Shown: positions 47,490 to 57,600 of the stretch, one piece after another
Numbering within the stretch: position 1 is the stretch's first letter
How the letters are laid out: each line of letters opens with the position of its first letter
NCBI GenBank assembly: GCA_000727475.1
Contig: KL647299.1
Location: forward strand, 1,946,209-2,010,208
DNA length: 64,000 nucleotides
From: Sarcocystis neurona
Taxonomy: Eukaryota > Apicomplexa > Conoidasida > Eucoccidiorida > Sarcocystidae
Reading direction: 5' to 3'
The notes under the pieces: model-generated
Database searches by the model: none
Seen by the model: only the letters and a program-made list of their open reading frames with translations
What the model was told of the DNA's origin: nothing
Made by a program: the position numbers and the translations under genes

Positions 47490-48170
47490 CATGCTCAGAA
47501 ATTCCACAACTTTGCAGTCCCCCTTTTCAGCCACATACAAATGCGCCCAAGACGCCGTGGAGCCTTCTAATTTCTCTTTTCCTCTGCAACACCGCGCCGA
47601 GCATCACCTGTGCCGTGCCTCGTCCCGCCTCATATACAGTACCACCTATATATATATATATGTACGCGCGTCTATATATATATATATATATCTACGTACA
47701 CACTTGTATGTCCCTATGTGTTAGTATGTCTACATATATATATATATATGTGTGTATGTATATGTAGGGACGTGTCTGTGCAGATACACTTGTAGAAGCA
47801 TGTCTGAAGTATGTACACACGTTCCATATGTGAGTTCCCTACTTTTCCTCCCTTTTCTCCGGTCCTCCTTTTTGATGAAAGAAGAAGAGGTCTCTCTTGC
47901 GGGATGTAAATTTTAGCGAATATTGGCGCAGAAAGGGACGGGGGCGTCAGTAGCTGCTGCATTGTGTGAGACCGGCGGACACGTGGGTCGTGCATGCACC
48001 GCAGCTCCTGCTGCTTTGCCTTTGTGGCTCGCTCTCTTCTCCGTCCCTCGCTAAAAAGACGCCCATGCGTGCTTCTTCCTTTTGCACTTCTCTGAACATT
48101 CGAAGAAGTCAAAGAGTCTGGCCGGACGCTGTTCTTCGTCTTCTTCTCGCTGTCGCATGCATGCACGGGT
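47490..48170. other. No supportable gene
   Basis: Unique sequence with TA microsatellite at 47645-47770. Short frames only. Confidence 0.45.
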
Positions 48171-48174
48171 GAAG

Positions 48175-48410
48175 CAGCAGGCAGCACGCGCAAGCGGCAG
48201 GCGACGTCCAAGCAGCGGGCAGCAGCCAGGCAGCGGGCAGCAGACGAGCAGCAGACAGCAGCCAGGCAGCGGGCAGCAGGCAAGCAGCAGACAGCAGGCA
48301 AGCAGCAGACAGCAGGCAAGCAGCAGACAGCAGGCAAGCAGCAGACAGCAGACGAGAAGCAGGCAGCAGACGAGTAGCAGGCAGCAGACAGGCAGCAGAA
48401 AACGCAGCTC
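48175..48410. repeat. 18-bp minisatellite
   Basis: About a dozen imperfect copies of an 18-base unit (CAAGCAGCAGACAGCAGG and variants). The unit is a multiple of three and on the plus strand keeps a six-residue frame, SSRQQA. On the minus strand it reads CCLPAV. No flanking gene is established. Confidence 0.85.
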
Positions 48411-49944
48411 TGTGTCTGTGGAGTGCTGCAGCAGCACATTATCGCAACAGCAGCAGCAGCCGTAGAAAGTTTGCAACGCGTGTCAGCAACAGCAGAAGGA
48501 CCAACAGTCCCGCTGCAGGGGAGCACCAGCAGCAGGACAGGTACGCAGCAGCAACAGCAGCAGCTGCCATTTAGATGAAGGTTCCTCGTTGCGGCTCTTC
48601 CTCTCCGGCCCTCCGTCAAGTGGCTGCTGCCTTTGACTCTGCTGCTGCGACTTTCGGCCGTTGCTGCAGCAGCAGAACACCACGCTCCTATGTTCCCCCA
48701 AGTAAAGGCAGCAACAGCAGTTGACGCAGAGCAACAGGACGAGGTGCCGCAGCAACGACAGCAACAGGTGCCGCCGCAGCAGCAGCCGCACGTGCCACCG
48801 CAGCAGCAGCAGCTCCAGGACTGACACGAGCAGCAGAAGGCGCAGCAAGAGGAACAGCAGTACCGTCTGTTAACTCACTTTCGGTGGCCAAGACAGCTGG
48901 TGCTACAGCTGCTGTTCTTCTGCTGCTCACGGGACGGTCGCTGCAGTTCATCTCCGTCTCACGTCCCTCGTCCAGTTTTGCTGCTGGGATTTGCTGCTCG
49001 TGTGGAAACGTACGGCTTGCTGCTGCAGCAGGACAGATTCCTCTCGCATGCGACAACGCTGCCGCTGCTCCACCTCCTGCCCTTCCTCTTCGGATACGCT
49101 GTTAGCGCTGCTGCTGCTGTGCTGCTGCTGCTGCTGTGCTGCTGCTGCTGCGTCTCCTGCTGTTGTGTAGTGCTGCGGTAGTGTGCCGCAGGAGCAGCAG
49201 CAGACTGGACGTATAAAGAAGACGCAGACTGCAGCAGTTCTGCTGTCCTCTTCCATCCCAAAAGCAGCAACAGCAACTGCAGCATGCTTCGCCAGTGACT
49301 TTGAGGAAAGTCATTTGCTTCAGCAGCAGCAACACGTCGCCCAACGACGGCGTGCAAAGCAGCCACAGCAGCGCAGCCGTGCCCGGCCCCCCGGTGGCGC
49401 AGCGGAACGGCAGTCGCAGCAAGGAGGAGGAGAAGCAGCACCAGCAGAAAGAGCAGCGGCTGCAGCACAGAGACCTCAGCAGTAGCAACAGCTGCATCAG
49501 TCACAGCAGAGACAGAAACTGCAGCAGAAGCGAATATCAACCAAAACAGCCGCAGAAACAAGCGCACCAGCAACACGCGGAGCAGCGACAGCGGCAGCAG
49601 CAGCAGGCGCAGCAGCAGCAGGCGCAGCAGCAGCAGCAACAGCAGTGGGAGCGTAAGCAGCAGGAGGCGTACGTTGGGTGGTGCTCTTTTTTCGTCGAGT
49701 CTCCGGCAGTTTCCTGGTTGCAGGCGCGCGTCCTGCTGCTGCTCCTCCTCGTCCTCGAACGTTGCGGCGTCTGTCTGCGGACCTGCCTGCCCTCACCCCA
49801 CCAGCGACATCTGCTGCGTTCCCTGCTGCTGCTGCTGCTGCATCTTGGGCAGTAGCTGCTGCTGCAAGGCTCTCTCTGAGCAGCGCCGCGGCATCTCCTT
49901 GAATTCGTCTCCGCTTCTCTCTTCGCTGGATCGCCTCCGGAAAA
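48410..49944. repeat. CAG/CTG-rich sequence upstream of the LSm1 frame
   Basis: Imperfect CAG at 48480-48560, 48670-48870 and 49185-49660; CTG at 49105-49155 and 49735-49860. Frames include minus 49056-48688 (FPHEQQIPAAKLDEGRETEM) and minus 50150-49497 (Ala/Arg-rich), which are mildly protein-like. The LSM1 promoter or 5' exons may lie here. Confidence 0.5.
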
Positions 49945-52566
49945 ATGAAAGGTGCAGCAGCAGCGCAGTTTGTTGGGCGCGCCTCTGGTGCTGAGGCCGC
50001 TGCAGCAGCGACGTCTGCTCCTTCCCCAGCGCCAGTGCCTCTCTCCGCGGCTGCTGCTGCCGCATCCTCCTGTCTGGCTGCGTCTCCGGTCCCGGCATCC
50101 GGTGGGTCTTCCGTCTTTACGCGCCCACCTGCTGTCCCTTCTTGTTGCATGACTGCTCTTCAGTCCGTGTCTGCGGCTGCTCCTTCGTCTCGTACCTCTG
50201 CGTCGTGCGGGCCTGCTGTTGCGTCCTCTTCGACTGCTGCTGCTGCTGCTTCTTCCTCCTGCAACCCACCAGCTGGCGGTGTCGCCTTCCTTGCTGCTTC
50301 TCGACCTGCTGCTCCCGGCACTGTCAGATCCCGTGCTGCTGCTGCCGCTGACGCGAGTGCTGCTGCTCCAGCTGCGGCTGGTGGCGTCCCCCCGCGCGCT
50401 GGTGCAGCTTCTTTTCCCGGTTCTCCACCTGCTGCAGATGCTTTTTCTTCAAACCCACGTGCTGCGTCTGCTGCTACGTGCCCACAACGAGGTGCTGCTG
50501 CTGCTTCCGGAGTCACCGACGCACGTGCTGCGACCGCTGGAGCGCCGGGACCCCGTGCTGCTGCGGCTGCTGCGCCTGCTTCGACGGCGTCTCCGCGTGC
50601 CGCTGCTACGGCGTCTCCGCGTGCCGCCGCTGGGGCGTCTCCGCGCCGTATTGGGGCGTCTCTGCGCGGCATTGGGGCGTCTCCGCGCGGCCTTGGGGCG
50701 TCTCCGCGCGGCCTTGGGGCGTCTCCGCGTGCCGTTGCTGCTGCGGCTGCATGGTCGCGTGCAGCTGGTGGAGCGGGGACTATTTTTGCTGCTGGTGGGC
50801 CTACAGCAAGGCTGGAGTGGAGAGAGAAAGTTCCCGGAAAGAAGAAGCCAGGAGTTGCGACGTGCGGTTCGCCCGCTGCAGGAAGCAACCGCAGCAGCAC
50901 AACAGCGGCAGCGAGCAGCAGCGGCAGCAAACTTCTTCCGACGCAGAGCAGCAACAGCAGCCCAGCAGCAAGCAGCAGCAACACCTTACAAGCAGGAGGT
51001 AGCGTCGGCAGCAGCACCCCATCGGCGCATCCCAGCAGTACCACAACAGCAACAGCAGCAACAAACAGCAGCAGCAGCCCAACTGCAACTCTTTTGAATA
51101 GCGACGGCACCCCCGCTGTAGCAGCGAACAGCAGCAGCAGCGCGTCACAGAGAGACTGGTACTGTAACAGCAACAGCAGTAGCAGCACGGTTGCAGCAGC
51201 AAGCAGCAGCAGCCCTCCTGGAGGACGCAGCAGCAACTGCACGCCGCTGGCAGGCAGAAGCAGCAGCACGCCACCGTCGGGACGCAGCTGCAGCAGCGCC
51301 GCGTCTCAAGAAGACAGCAGCAGAAGAGCAGCGGAAGACAGCAGCAGCGGCAGCAGCACGGAGAAACAGGCGGCGACAGCGGCTGAGGCAGAGAGTAAGA
51401 AGAGCGGCGGGAAGGCAGAAACACCGAGCACCACCGCCGCAAGCCCAGTAGCGGCGAACAGCAGCACCGCAGGCGCGTACTTTTCGAAGGCCGCACCCTG
51501 CAGCAGGGCAGCAACGAATAGTCCGGCGGCAGCAGCAGTAGCAAAAGGCGGTACAGCAGCAGTAGCACAAGGCGGTGCAGCAGCAGCAGCAGCATACAAT
51601 CGGAGCAGCAGCGGAGCTGCAACAGCAGGGGGGAATCTGCAGGCAGCAGCAACGGCGACAGACAGCAGCTGCTGCGGTGGTGGCGCGTTGGCAGCATTTT
51701 ACCACGGCAGCAGGCAGGCGGCCGCAGCAGCAGCGGCAGCCGCAGAAGATCGAACAACAGCAGCAGTCTGTGGCACAGCCTCAGCAGTGTCAGCAGCTTT
51801 GCTCGGAGCCGCAGGAAAAGGGGAAGCAGCAGGAGAACTCGTGGGAAGTACACGAGAAGAAGCAGCAAGAAATCGAAAAGAGAATGATAGAGCAGCATCA
51901 CGAGAAGGACCACGTAGAGGGGTTGGAGGGATGTGTACAGCGACTGCAGCGGGCAGCCTCGCAGGAGAGAAAGGAGGCGAAGGGGCCGGCAACGGAGAGC
52001 TGCTGCGTTGGAGTTACGGCGCGGGGGGGCTGTGTGGACCGAGCAGCAGCGACAGGGCGCGGCTGAGCAACACCAGCAGCAGCAGCACTGCTGCAGCAAA
52101 CAGAAGCAGTGATTTGCACAGCAGAAGCAGTAGCGGCAGCAGTGGTACTAGCGGCAGCAGCAACACCGTTGGCGGCGGCGGCAGTAATAGTAGTGTGGTC
52201 GGAGGCGGAGAGGGTGAAGACGCGTGGCGGAACACCAGGAGCAGCAGCAGCTACCCAGGTAGCGGAAGAAAGACAGGAGGAAGCGCGGTGCTCGGGGACG
52301 GCAGCAGCGAGCGCAGCAGCAGCAGCCGGTACGACGAGGAGGAAATCGAGGCAGCAGAGGAAGAGAGAGGAAGAAGAAACAGCAGAGGACGACTGCGGAG
52401 TGGAAGTGGAATACGAAGACGAAGCGACGTGGGATGGTCCCGTCGTGCCGGTGCTGGCGCTGCTGCTGCTGCTGGGGCTCCTACGGCGGTAGGCGCACGA
52501 GACGGGGAGGCAGGCGGAGGAGAAGAAGAAAAAGATGACGAAGAAAGTGAAGAAGGCAGGGGGGGC
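49945..52566 (+). other. Open Ala/Ser-rich frame continuous with LSm1 (possible 874-residue N-terminal extension)
   Basis: From an ATG at 49945 (MKGAAAAQFVGRASG) the frame stays open without a stop into the LSm1 core. The first part (to about 50800) is Ala/Pro/Ser with CTG-phase repeats, including a GASPRGL heptad array. The second (50880-52330) is Ser/Ala with CAG-phase repeats. The last 80 residues are mixed and acidic (EEEKDDEESEEGRGG), directly before MPHWVTCL. LSm1 proteins normally have no such extension. Other frames and the minus strand are also open for 300-430 codons here, so part of it may be 5' UTR or intron. Confidence 0.4.
50587..50740. repeat. 21-bp heptad repeat (GASPRGL)
   Basis: About seven copies of GGGGCGTCTCCGCGCGGCCT plus T, in frame with the LSm1 reading frame, giving GASPRGL/GASLRGI repeats. 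The unit length is a multiple of three, so the frame is kept. Confidence 0.85.
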
Positions 52567-55171
52567 ATGCCGCACTGGGTGACATGCCTAGAAGAGGAGC
52601 TCGACGAACAGCTGCTGGTGGTGCTACGAGACGGGAAGAAATATATCGGCTTCCTCCGCACCTTCGATCAATACGGCAATATCGTCCTGGAGCACACCGT
52701 ACGACGCCTAGTCGTTGGCACAGACTACTGCGACCTTTATTTGGGCTGCCTGCTGATTCGCGGAGAAAATATCGTCCTCTTCGGCGCGGTCGACAGCAGC
52801 AGACCCACTCCCTTGCAACAGTGCCCCCTCCACGAGGTCCTCGCCGCCCAGCAGCAGCAGGTAAGATGCCCCGCCACGACGCCTCCGCAGCTCAGACGCC
52901 TTTGCTGCAGCACCGGCAGAGACCGGCGCAGGTGTGTCACAGTCCGGATCCGTCAAGTCTCTCTTTTCTATCAAAATAAGCTGTGCTGCCACGCGCCGCC
53001 GATTCATGAGTTGCATTACTCCACACAAGACGCTTCACGCTGTGTGAACCGGCCTCTGCGTGCGTCTGCGAATCCACGTAGAGACGTATGTACGTACATT
53101 GATACGTATGATATTACATGTGTATAAATGTACATATCCACATAGGTGAGATACACATATATATATATATATATATGGAGGCGTATGCGGCTGTGTATAT
53201 ATATATATATATATATAGAAAACGTATGTATAGATGTGGAGACACGTGTGTATATCTATGGAGAAATACGTGTATATATATGTATGCATATGGAGGCGCG
53301 TATATATATATATATATGTGTATGTATGTATTCGGTAGCATATGTATGTTTATGTGTATATGTATATTGAGACGCCGAAGGGCAAAAGTAGCGTGGGTTC
53401 TCGCGTCTTTGTGTGTCTACGTGTGGGTGTGTGCGTTTGACTGTTGCTGTGCTGCGAAGAGACGGTCGCGTGGGGTGGTGTTGTCAACACACTAGCGAAG
53501 AAGGCATGGGGAGAAGTATTTTCGCTTTTCGAACTTCATTACGGCAGAGACACTCGCTTAATTCGAAGCAGCAGGAAACGAAGGAGAACCGAAGAAACAC
53601 AGAAAAACGTTGGGCACTGCGCGGCGCGCGCGTCGCTCTAGTAGGTGGTGGTCGCCTTTGCCGAACTTCCCTTAGCTGCAGGAGAAAGAAGGGGGGCGTC
53701 GTGTTGTAAGGCAGGCACTTCGTGGCTGCGTGTGTTTTCCTCGCACGAACACAGATATGTATTTTCGTGGAGGTCGAAGCCGAGAAAGAGAGGGCCGACA
53801 ATGCGGAAAGCTCACGCGGGCAGCAGCACGGGTGCTGCTGCCTAGGCAGCCCCACCACACACGTCACCTGCCTGAACAGACGTGCTGCTGCTGCAGGTGC
53901 ACGAGCGCGTACGTAGATGAGCGTGCTGTGGTCAGAAATAGAAAAAAACCGAGAAAAGAAGCACGCGGGTCTGCGAACGCGCCCGCGGCAGCGGAGTTGT
54001 CATCGCGGCAGCAAGACATATCGTCCGGTCTTCCCACGGGAAGAAAAGCAGCGGGCCAGGTGGCCCGAAGCCAAGAAGCTTGGCGCTCTTGCGCCACGCA
54101 TTGTTCACGCGCTGCTGCTGTCGAACTCTGGTGGTGTCTCTCCCCTGCTGCTGCCGCGCTCTCTGCTCGAAGGCCGCGCGGCGGCACATGCACCTGGGCG
54201 CACGCGTCTGCATATCTCTCCGCGGTTCAATGCGCACAGAGACAGAAAGAGAGGACGAAACAGAGAGAAAGACGGGGAGAAGAAAAGAGAGGTAGACAGA
54301 AATGTGGGGGAGAAAGGGGGGGAGAACAAGGAAGAGACCGAGAAGGACCGGGGGAGAAAAAGAGAGATGGGGGGAGAGACACGGCGGGAGAAAGCGAGGG
54401 ATAGAGAGATCTGAAGAGAGAACATGAGATGGAAATATTTGTGTGTACTTGGAAATACGTGTGTTTCGACATATATGTGTGTGTCTGTGTGTAGACTGTC
54501 TGTCCGTCCACATACGCTCATGCTGTGTCTCCGGGGGTGTAGGGGGCCGCAGAGGCAGTATGACGCGGTGCTTAACGTTTGCTTCTGGTATTTGGCGGTA
54601 GTACCTGTTGAGAAGCGCTCTTCTTGTTCGTGTGTTTACAAGCGGGTGTGTATAATTTACGGGCGTGTGCCTGTGTATATCTCTGTGTACAGAGCAACGT
54701 GTATATATGCGCCTGTCCTCTTCCACAGGTGAAAAGGTCCTGTTTTCGTGTCTGTGACGCAGAGCTCCCCGCCTGTATGTGTCTCCGCTCCTCGTGCCGC
54801 TGCTGTTTGTCTTCTTCGTTGGTGAGGTGCAAGTCCCAGCGTACTCCAACAATTCATCGCGCCGCCATTCTTTCGAGCAACTTAGCAGCAGTCCCGTCTC
54901 TCAGGGTGGCGGGTAGAGAGGTTTGCACATGCGGAGACGCGCCTGCGCAGAGGGGGGGGGGTCCACACCACGCCTTTCTCACCTGTGGCGAGGACCTGCG
55001 AATAGGTGTTCTTTCAAGTGAATAACGTTGCTGCAACGCAGCTGCTCCTGCTGCTGCTGTTTCTGTCGTTCTCCCTTTCAGGAAGAGGAAGAAAAAAGGA
55101 TGCGCCTGGCGTCAAGCAGCTGGGGGGACAGACAGCTGAGCGCTGCAGGAGAGGGAGAGAACTGGTGGTAG
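52567..55171 (+). CDS. LSM1: LSm1, Sm-like protein of the cytoplasmic Lsm1-7 complex (2 exons)
   Basis: Lsm1 with Lsm2-7 and Pat1 binds the 3' end of deadenylated mRNA and promotes decapping in the cytoplasm and P-bodies. Exon 1 core is 52567-52860 and exon 2 is 55082-55171. The core begins MPHWVTCLEEELDEQLLVVL. Sm1 contains the DG of LRDGKKYIGFLR and FDQYGNIVL (residues 20-41). Sm2 is GCLLIRGENIVLFG (60-73), with the IRG-x-N signature. TPLQQCPLHEVLAAQ matches the LSm1-specific segment after Sm2. Donor is CAG|GTAAGA; acceptor is CTCCCTTTCAG after a CTG-rich tract; both are phase 0. Exon 2 gives EEEEKRMRLASSSWGDRQLS and ends ENWW. Total from M52567 is 127 residues, close to usual LSm1 length, so I favour this start for the core. 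The frame upstream is open and may extend the protein. Confidence 0.9.
52861..55081. other. LSM1 intron (2.2 kb) with repeats
   Basis: Begins GTAAGA and ends TTTCAG. It contains TA microsatellite at 53150-53340, a unique plus frame at 53444-53641 (NTLAKKAWGEVFSLFELHYG, protein-like, unassigned), an almost pure purine tract on the plus strand at 54232-54430, and CTG just before the acceptor. The purine tract creates Arg/Glu/Lys frames that I reject as genes. Confidence 0.6.
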
Positions 55172-55729
55172 CGGCCGCAGCTCGCCCGCTGCCTGTGACT
55201 ATCGTCGAAATTTCCTACTGCAGCGGTGCAGCACACTTTTCCGAGAGCTGCTGGTGGCCGCGCGGAGACAGGGAGACGTGCTTTTTCCCGTACGCATATG
55301 TCTCTCAGTCCAAGTGAACTGGCGAGACAACCTGCGAGGTGGTTACCTTTGAGCTCGTTGATATTTTCATGCTGGCTGCCAGCGCACCGCCATGCTGGAT
55401 GCGTACACATTGGTGCACCTCTGTGTATATATATGTGTATGCATGTATAGAGAGAGGCGTACATATATGTGGAATGAGATTTGTGGTCGTACATGCGTAG
55501 ATGTAGTTCCCTCCACGCGTTTTTTTTAGAGGTATGTATATGCCACTGCGTGAAGTGCTCGATGCCATTTGTGTATGTCTCCCCCTTTTGTGCACGTACG
55601 CATGAGGACGCACATGTAGAGTGAGAGGAACAAAACATCGCAGGCACGCATGTGTATATATACGCACTGAACCACAACAGAGACGTTATATATATATATA
55701 TATGTATATATATGTATGTACGTACGTAC
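55172..55729. other. Sequence between LSM1 and a minus-strand candidate
   Basis: Unique sequence to about 55420, then TA/CA microsatellite at 55425-55470 and 55685-55720. No gene. It would contain the LSM1 3' UTR and part of the intron of the minus-strand candidate. Confidence 0.4.
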
Positions 55730-56014
55730 CTGTAGATGCGCGTGCGCGTGCGATGGTGACGAGTTGCTTTTGGAGAGGCGGAGGCGGTGCGGTGGATAGT
55801 TTGACTTGCAGGTGCTGCTCGAATATGCTTCTGCGTGGGCCACGGAGTGTACAGACACTCCGTTTGCTGGGCAGCACTGGATGTCCTTCTCCCTCCCCAG
55901 GCAGCCGCTGCCGGCGACACGCTTGCTCGTTGAGACAGCTGCAGAGGCAGGTTGTCTCGTCTCATTAGTGGGGACTTCAGCTTTAGTGGCTGCTGCAGCC
56001 CCACCACGTCTCAT
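55730..56014 (-). CDS. Candidate first exon of an unrecognised minus-strand gene
   Basis: From ATG at 56014 the minus frame gives exactly 95 codons (MRRGGAAAATKAEVPTNETR at the start, NSSPSHAHAHLQ at the end) to a consensus donor, CTACAG|GTACGT, at 55730, in phase 0. The sequence is Ser/Ala/His-rich and apparently disordered. The following exon would have to lie within or beyond LSM1 on the other strand and was not found. Function unknown. Confidence 0.38.
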
Positions 56015-56323
56015 CTTCCACCCCTGCGGGTGTCGTTGCCGCAGCGCTGTAGGTGCTCGGGAACTATACAGTGCCGCTTTCCAGGGGCCTCGGTACTGAC
56101 GAATGCGTCAAGAAGTCACAGAAACCTCGCTTCCGATAAACTGCCTTCACAGGGGGACAACCTGTAGTGCACATACGTACGTGCATGCCATTCAGTCGGA
56201 AATGAAGCACACAGCATCGTAGGTGTAAATAAGCGTGATATACTCCCACCTATATCCACACATGTGTACTTGTATGTAGAGAAAGCCGTACATGTGTGCG
56301 TATGCATCTTTGAGCGCACCTGG

Positions 56324-56848
56324 ATGCAGCTACGCATGTCCACTTCACGTTCGGAACTACGAGCGGACGACTGCAAGTTTACCCGGTGCTTACTGTGCCT
56401 TAGCCGGACAAAGAATGAAATAACTGAAGTCGGAAAGTATACATCTTATTATTCGGCGGATTGCCTCCTCGGAACCACAAAGAGACGATGCTACTGTGCT
56501 GCGGACGGCGAACTGATAAACATGCGCTACAACAGCTGCCACATAATATCTGGAAGTAGCACACGCAACAGAAAAGCACACTCGCGCCTGTCATATATAT
56601 GCGCTTCAAAGCAGCAACAGCTGCCGAACCGCAGACACACGTGGAACTGTTCAGGTGTACGCTTTGAAGCAAGAGCAACAGCGGCTATAGACAGGAACAT
56701 GCGCGTCGAAGACAGCACCTCACGAGTAAAAGAGACACATCAAAAAGAAGAGTATATATATGTATCTGTACACGTTTTAGAGCAGAAGCAGGGAAAGATT
56801 ACATGCATAGGTACGCATGTTTGTCTATTCTTTTTGAAGCAACAGTAG
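56324..56848 (+). CDS. Weak open frame, about 174 codons
   Basis: From ATG at 56324 it reads MQLRMSTSRSELRADDCKFT, then a Cys-containing part (RCLLCLSRTKNEITEVGKYT) and NSCHIISGSSTRNRKAHSRL, to a stop after FFLKQQ. Unique DNA, varied composition, about nine Cys. No signal peptide or recognised motif. It could be random open sequence. Confidence 0.25.
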   Translation: MQLRMSTSRSELRADDCKFTRCLLCLSRTKNEITEVGKYTSYYSADCLLGTTKRRCYCAADGELINMRYNSCHIISGSSTRNRKAHSRLSYICASKQQQLPNRRHTWNCSGVRFEARATAAIDRNMRVEDSTSRVKETHQKEEYIYVSVHVLEQKQGKITCIGTHVCLFFLKQQ

Positions 56849-56899
56849 CGACAGTGCGTACACACGCACGTGCGTATACACTTCGAAGAAGCAGTAGGC

Positions 56900-56931
<32 letters not shown>

Positions 56932-57299
56932 TAGAGATAGCTAGATACATAGATAGATAGATAGATGTGTGTGTGTGTATATATATATATATATACCTTG
57001 CCGTAGCGCAGCAAGAAAGCAGTGCACATGTATACATATATATAGACGTATATTTGCATACATCTATGTTTACAGCCGCGCCGAAGCAGCATCCCGGACA
57101 GAACGGATATATGGACGTACGTGTAGATGCGCGTGCAAGCAACACAGCAATTGAGGAGATGATAAATATACAAGCTTATATACTTTGAGGCAGAAGGGCG
57201 TATGTGTGTCGATATGTATAGGCATACACATTTGGGACAGCAGCCCTATATCAACGTGTATTTGCATGAATATCTCCGTATAGTGAACTGTATACGGAA

Positions 57300-57600
57300 G
57301 CACGAAGGTGCACCAGAAGGGCATGCTGTGCAGCAGAAAATGTATACTACCCAGGAGGAGAGGTTGCCCCCCGCGATACCAGGCTGTGCAGCAGAATATG
57401 GTGCCACGTGAATACGCCTACGTGGATCTGTCTGACTCAGTAGCCAGCAGCGTAAAGCCCACAGCGGAAGAGCAAGGGAATCGGCGTACGGTGCATATGT
57501 GGATGTGTCTGAACCACCAGCCACCAGGCACACCCCGTGACGCCCACAGCGGAACAGCAAGAGAAGCGGCATTTGAAGAAGAGAAATAGCGAGAAAGGCT
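57300..57600. repeat. Diverged tandem duplication, unit about 80-90 bp
   Basis: Two copies share CATATGTGGATGTGTCTGA / CCTACGTGGATCTGTCTGA, then GCCCACAGCGGAA(G/C)AGCAAG and AATCGG / AAGCGG. An earlier pair shares GCTGTGCAGCAGAA(A/T)ATG (57325 and 57387). The copies are out of frame with each other. Confidence 0.7.

Noticed and set aside
50160..52099. Minus-strand open frames of 369 and 432 codons opposite the LSm1 frame
   Set aside because: They are the antisense of CAG/CTG repeats (poly-Leu, Cys, Ala). The plus strand carries the recognised Sm domain.
53730..54404. 224-codon plus frame and 306-codon minus frame in the LSM1 intron
   Set aside because: Their length comes from the polypurine tract at 54232-54430; composition is Arg/Glu/Lys or Ser/Leu/Pro with no motif.
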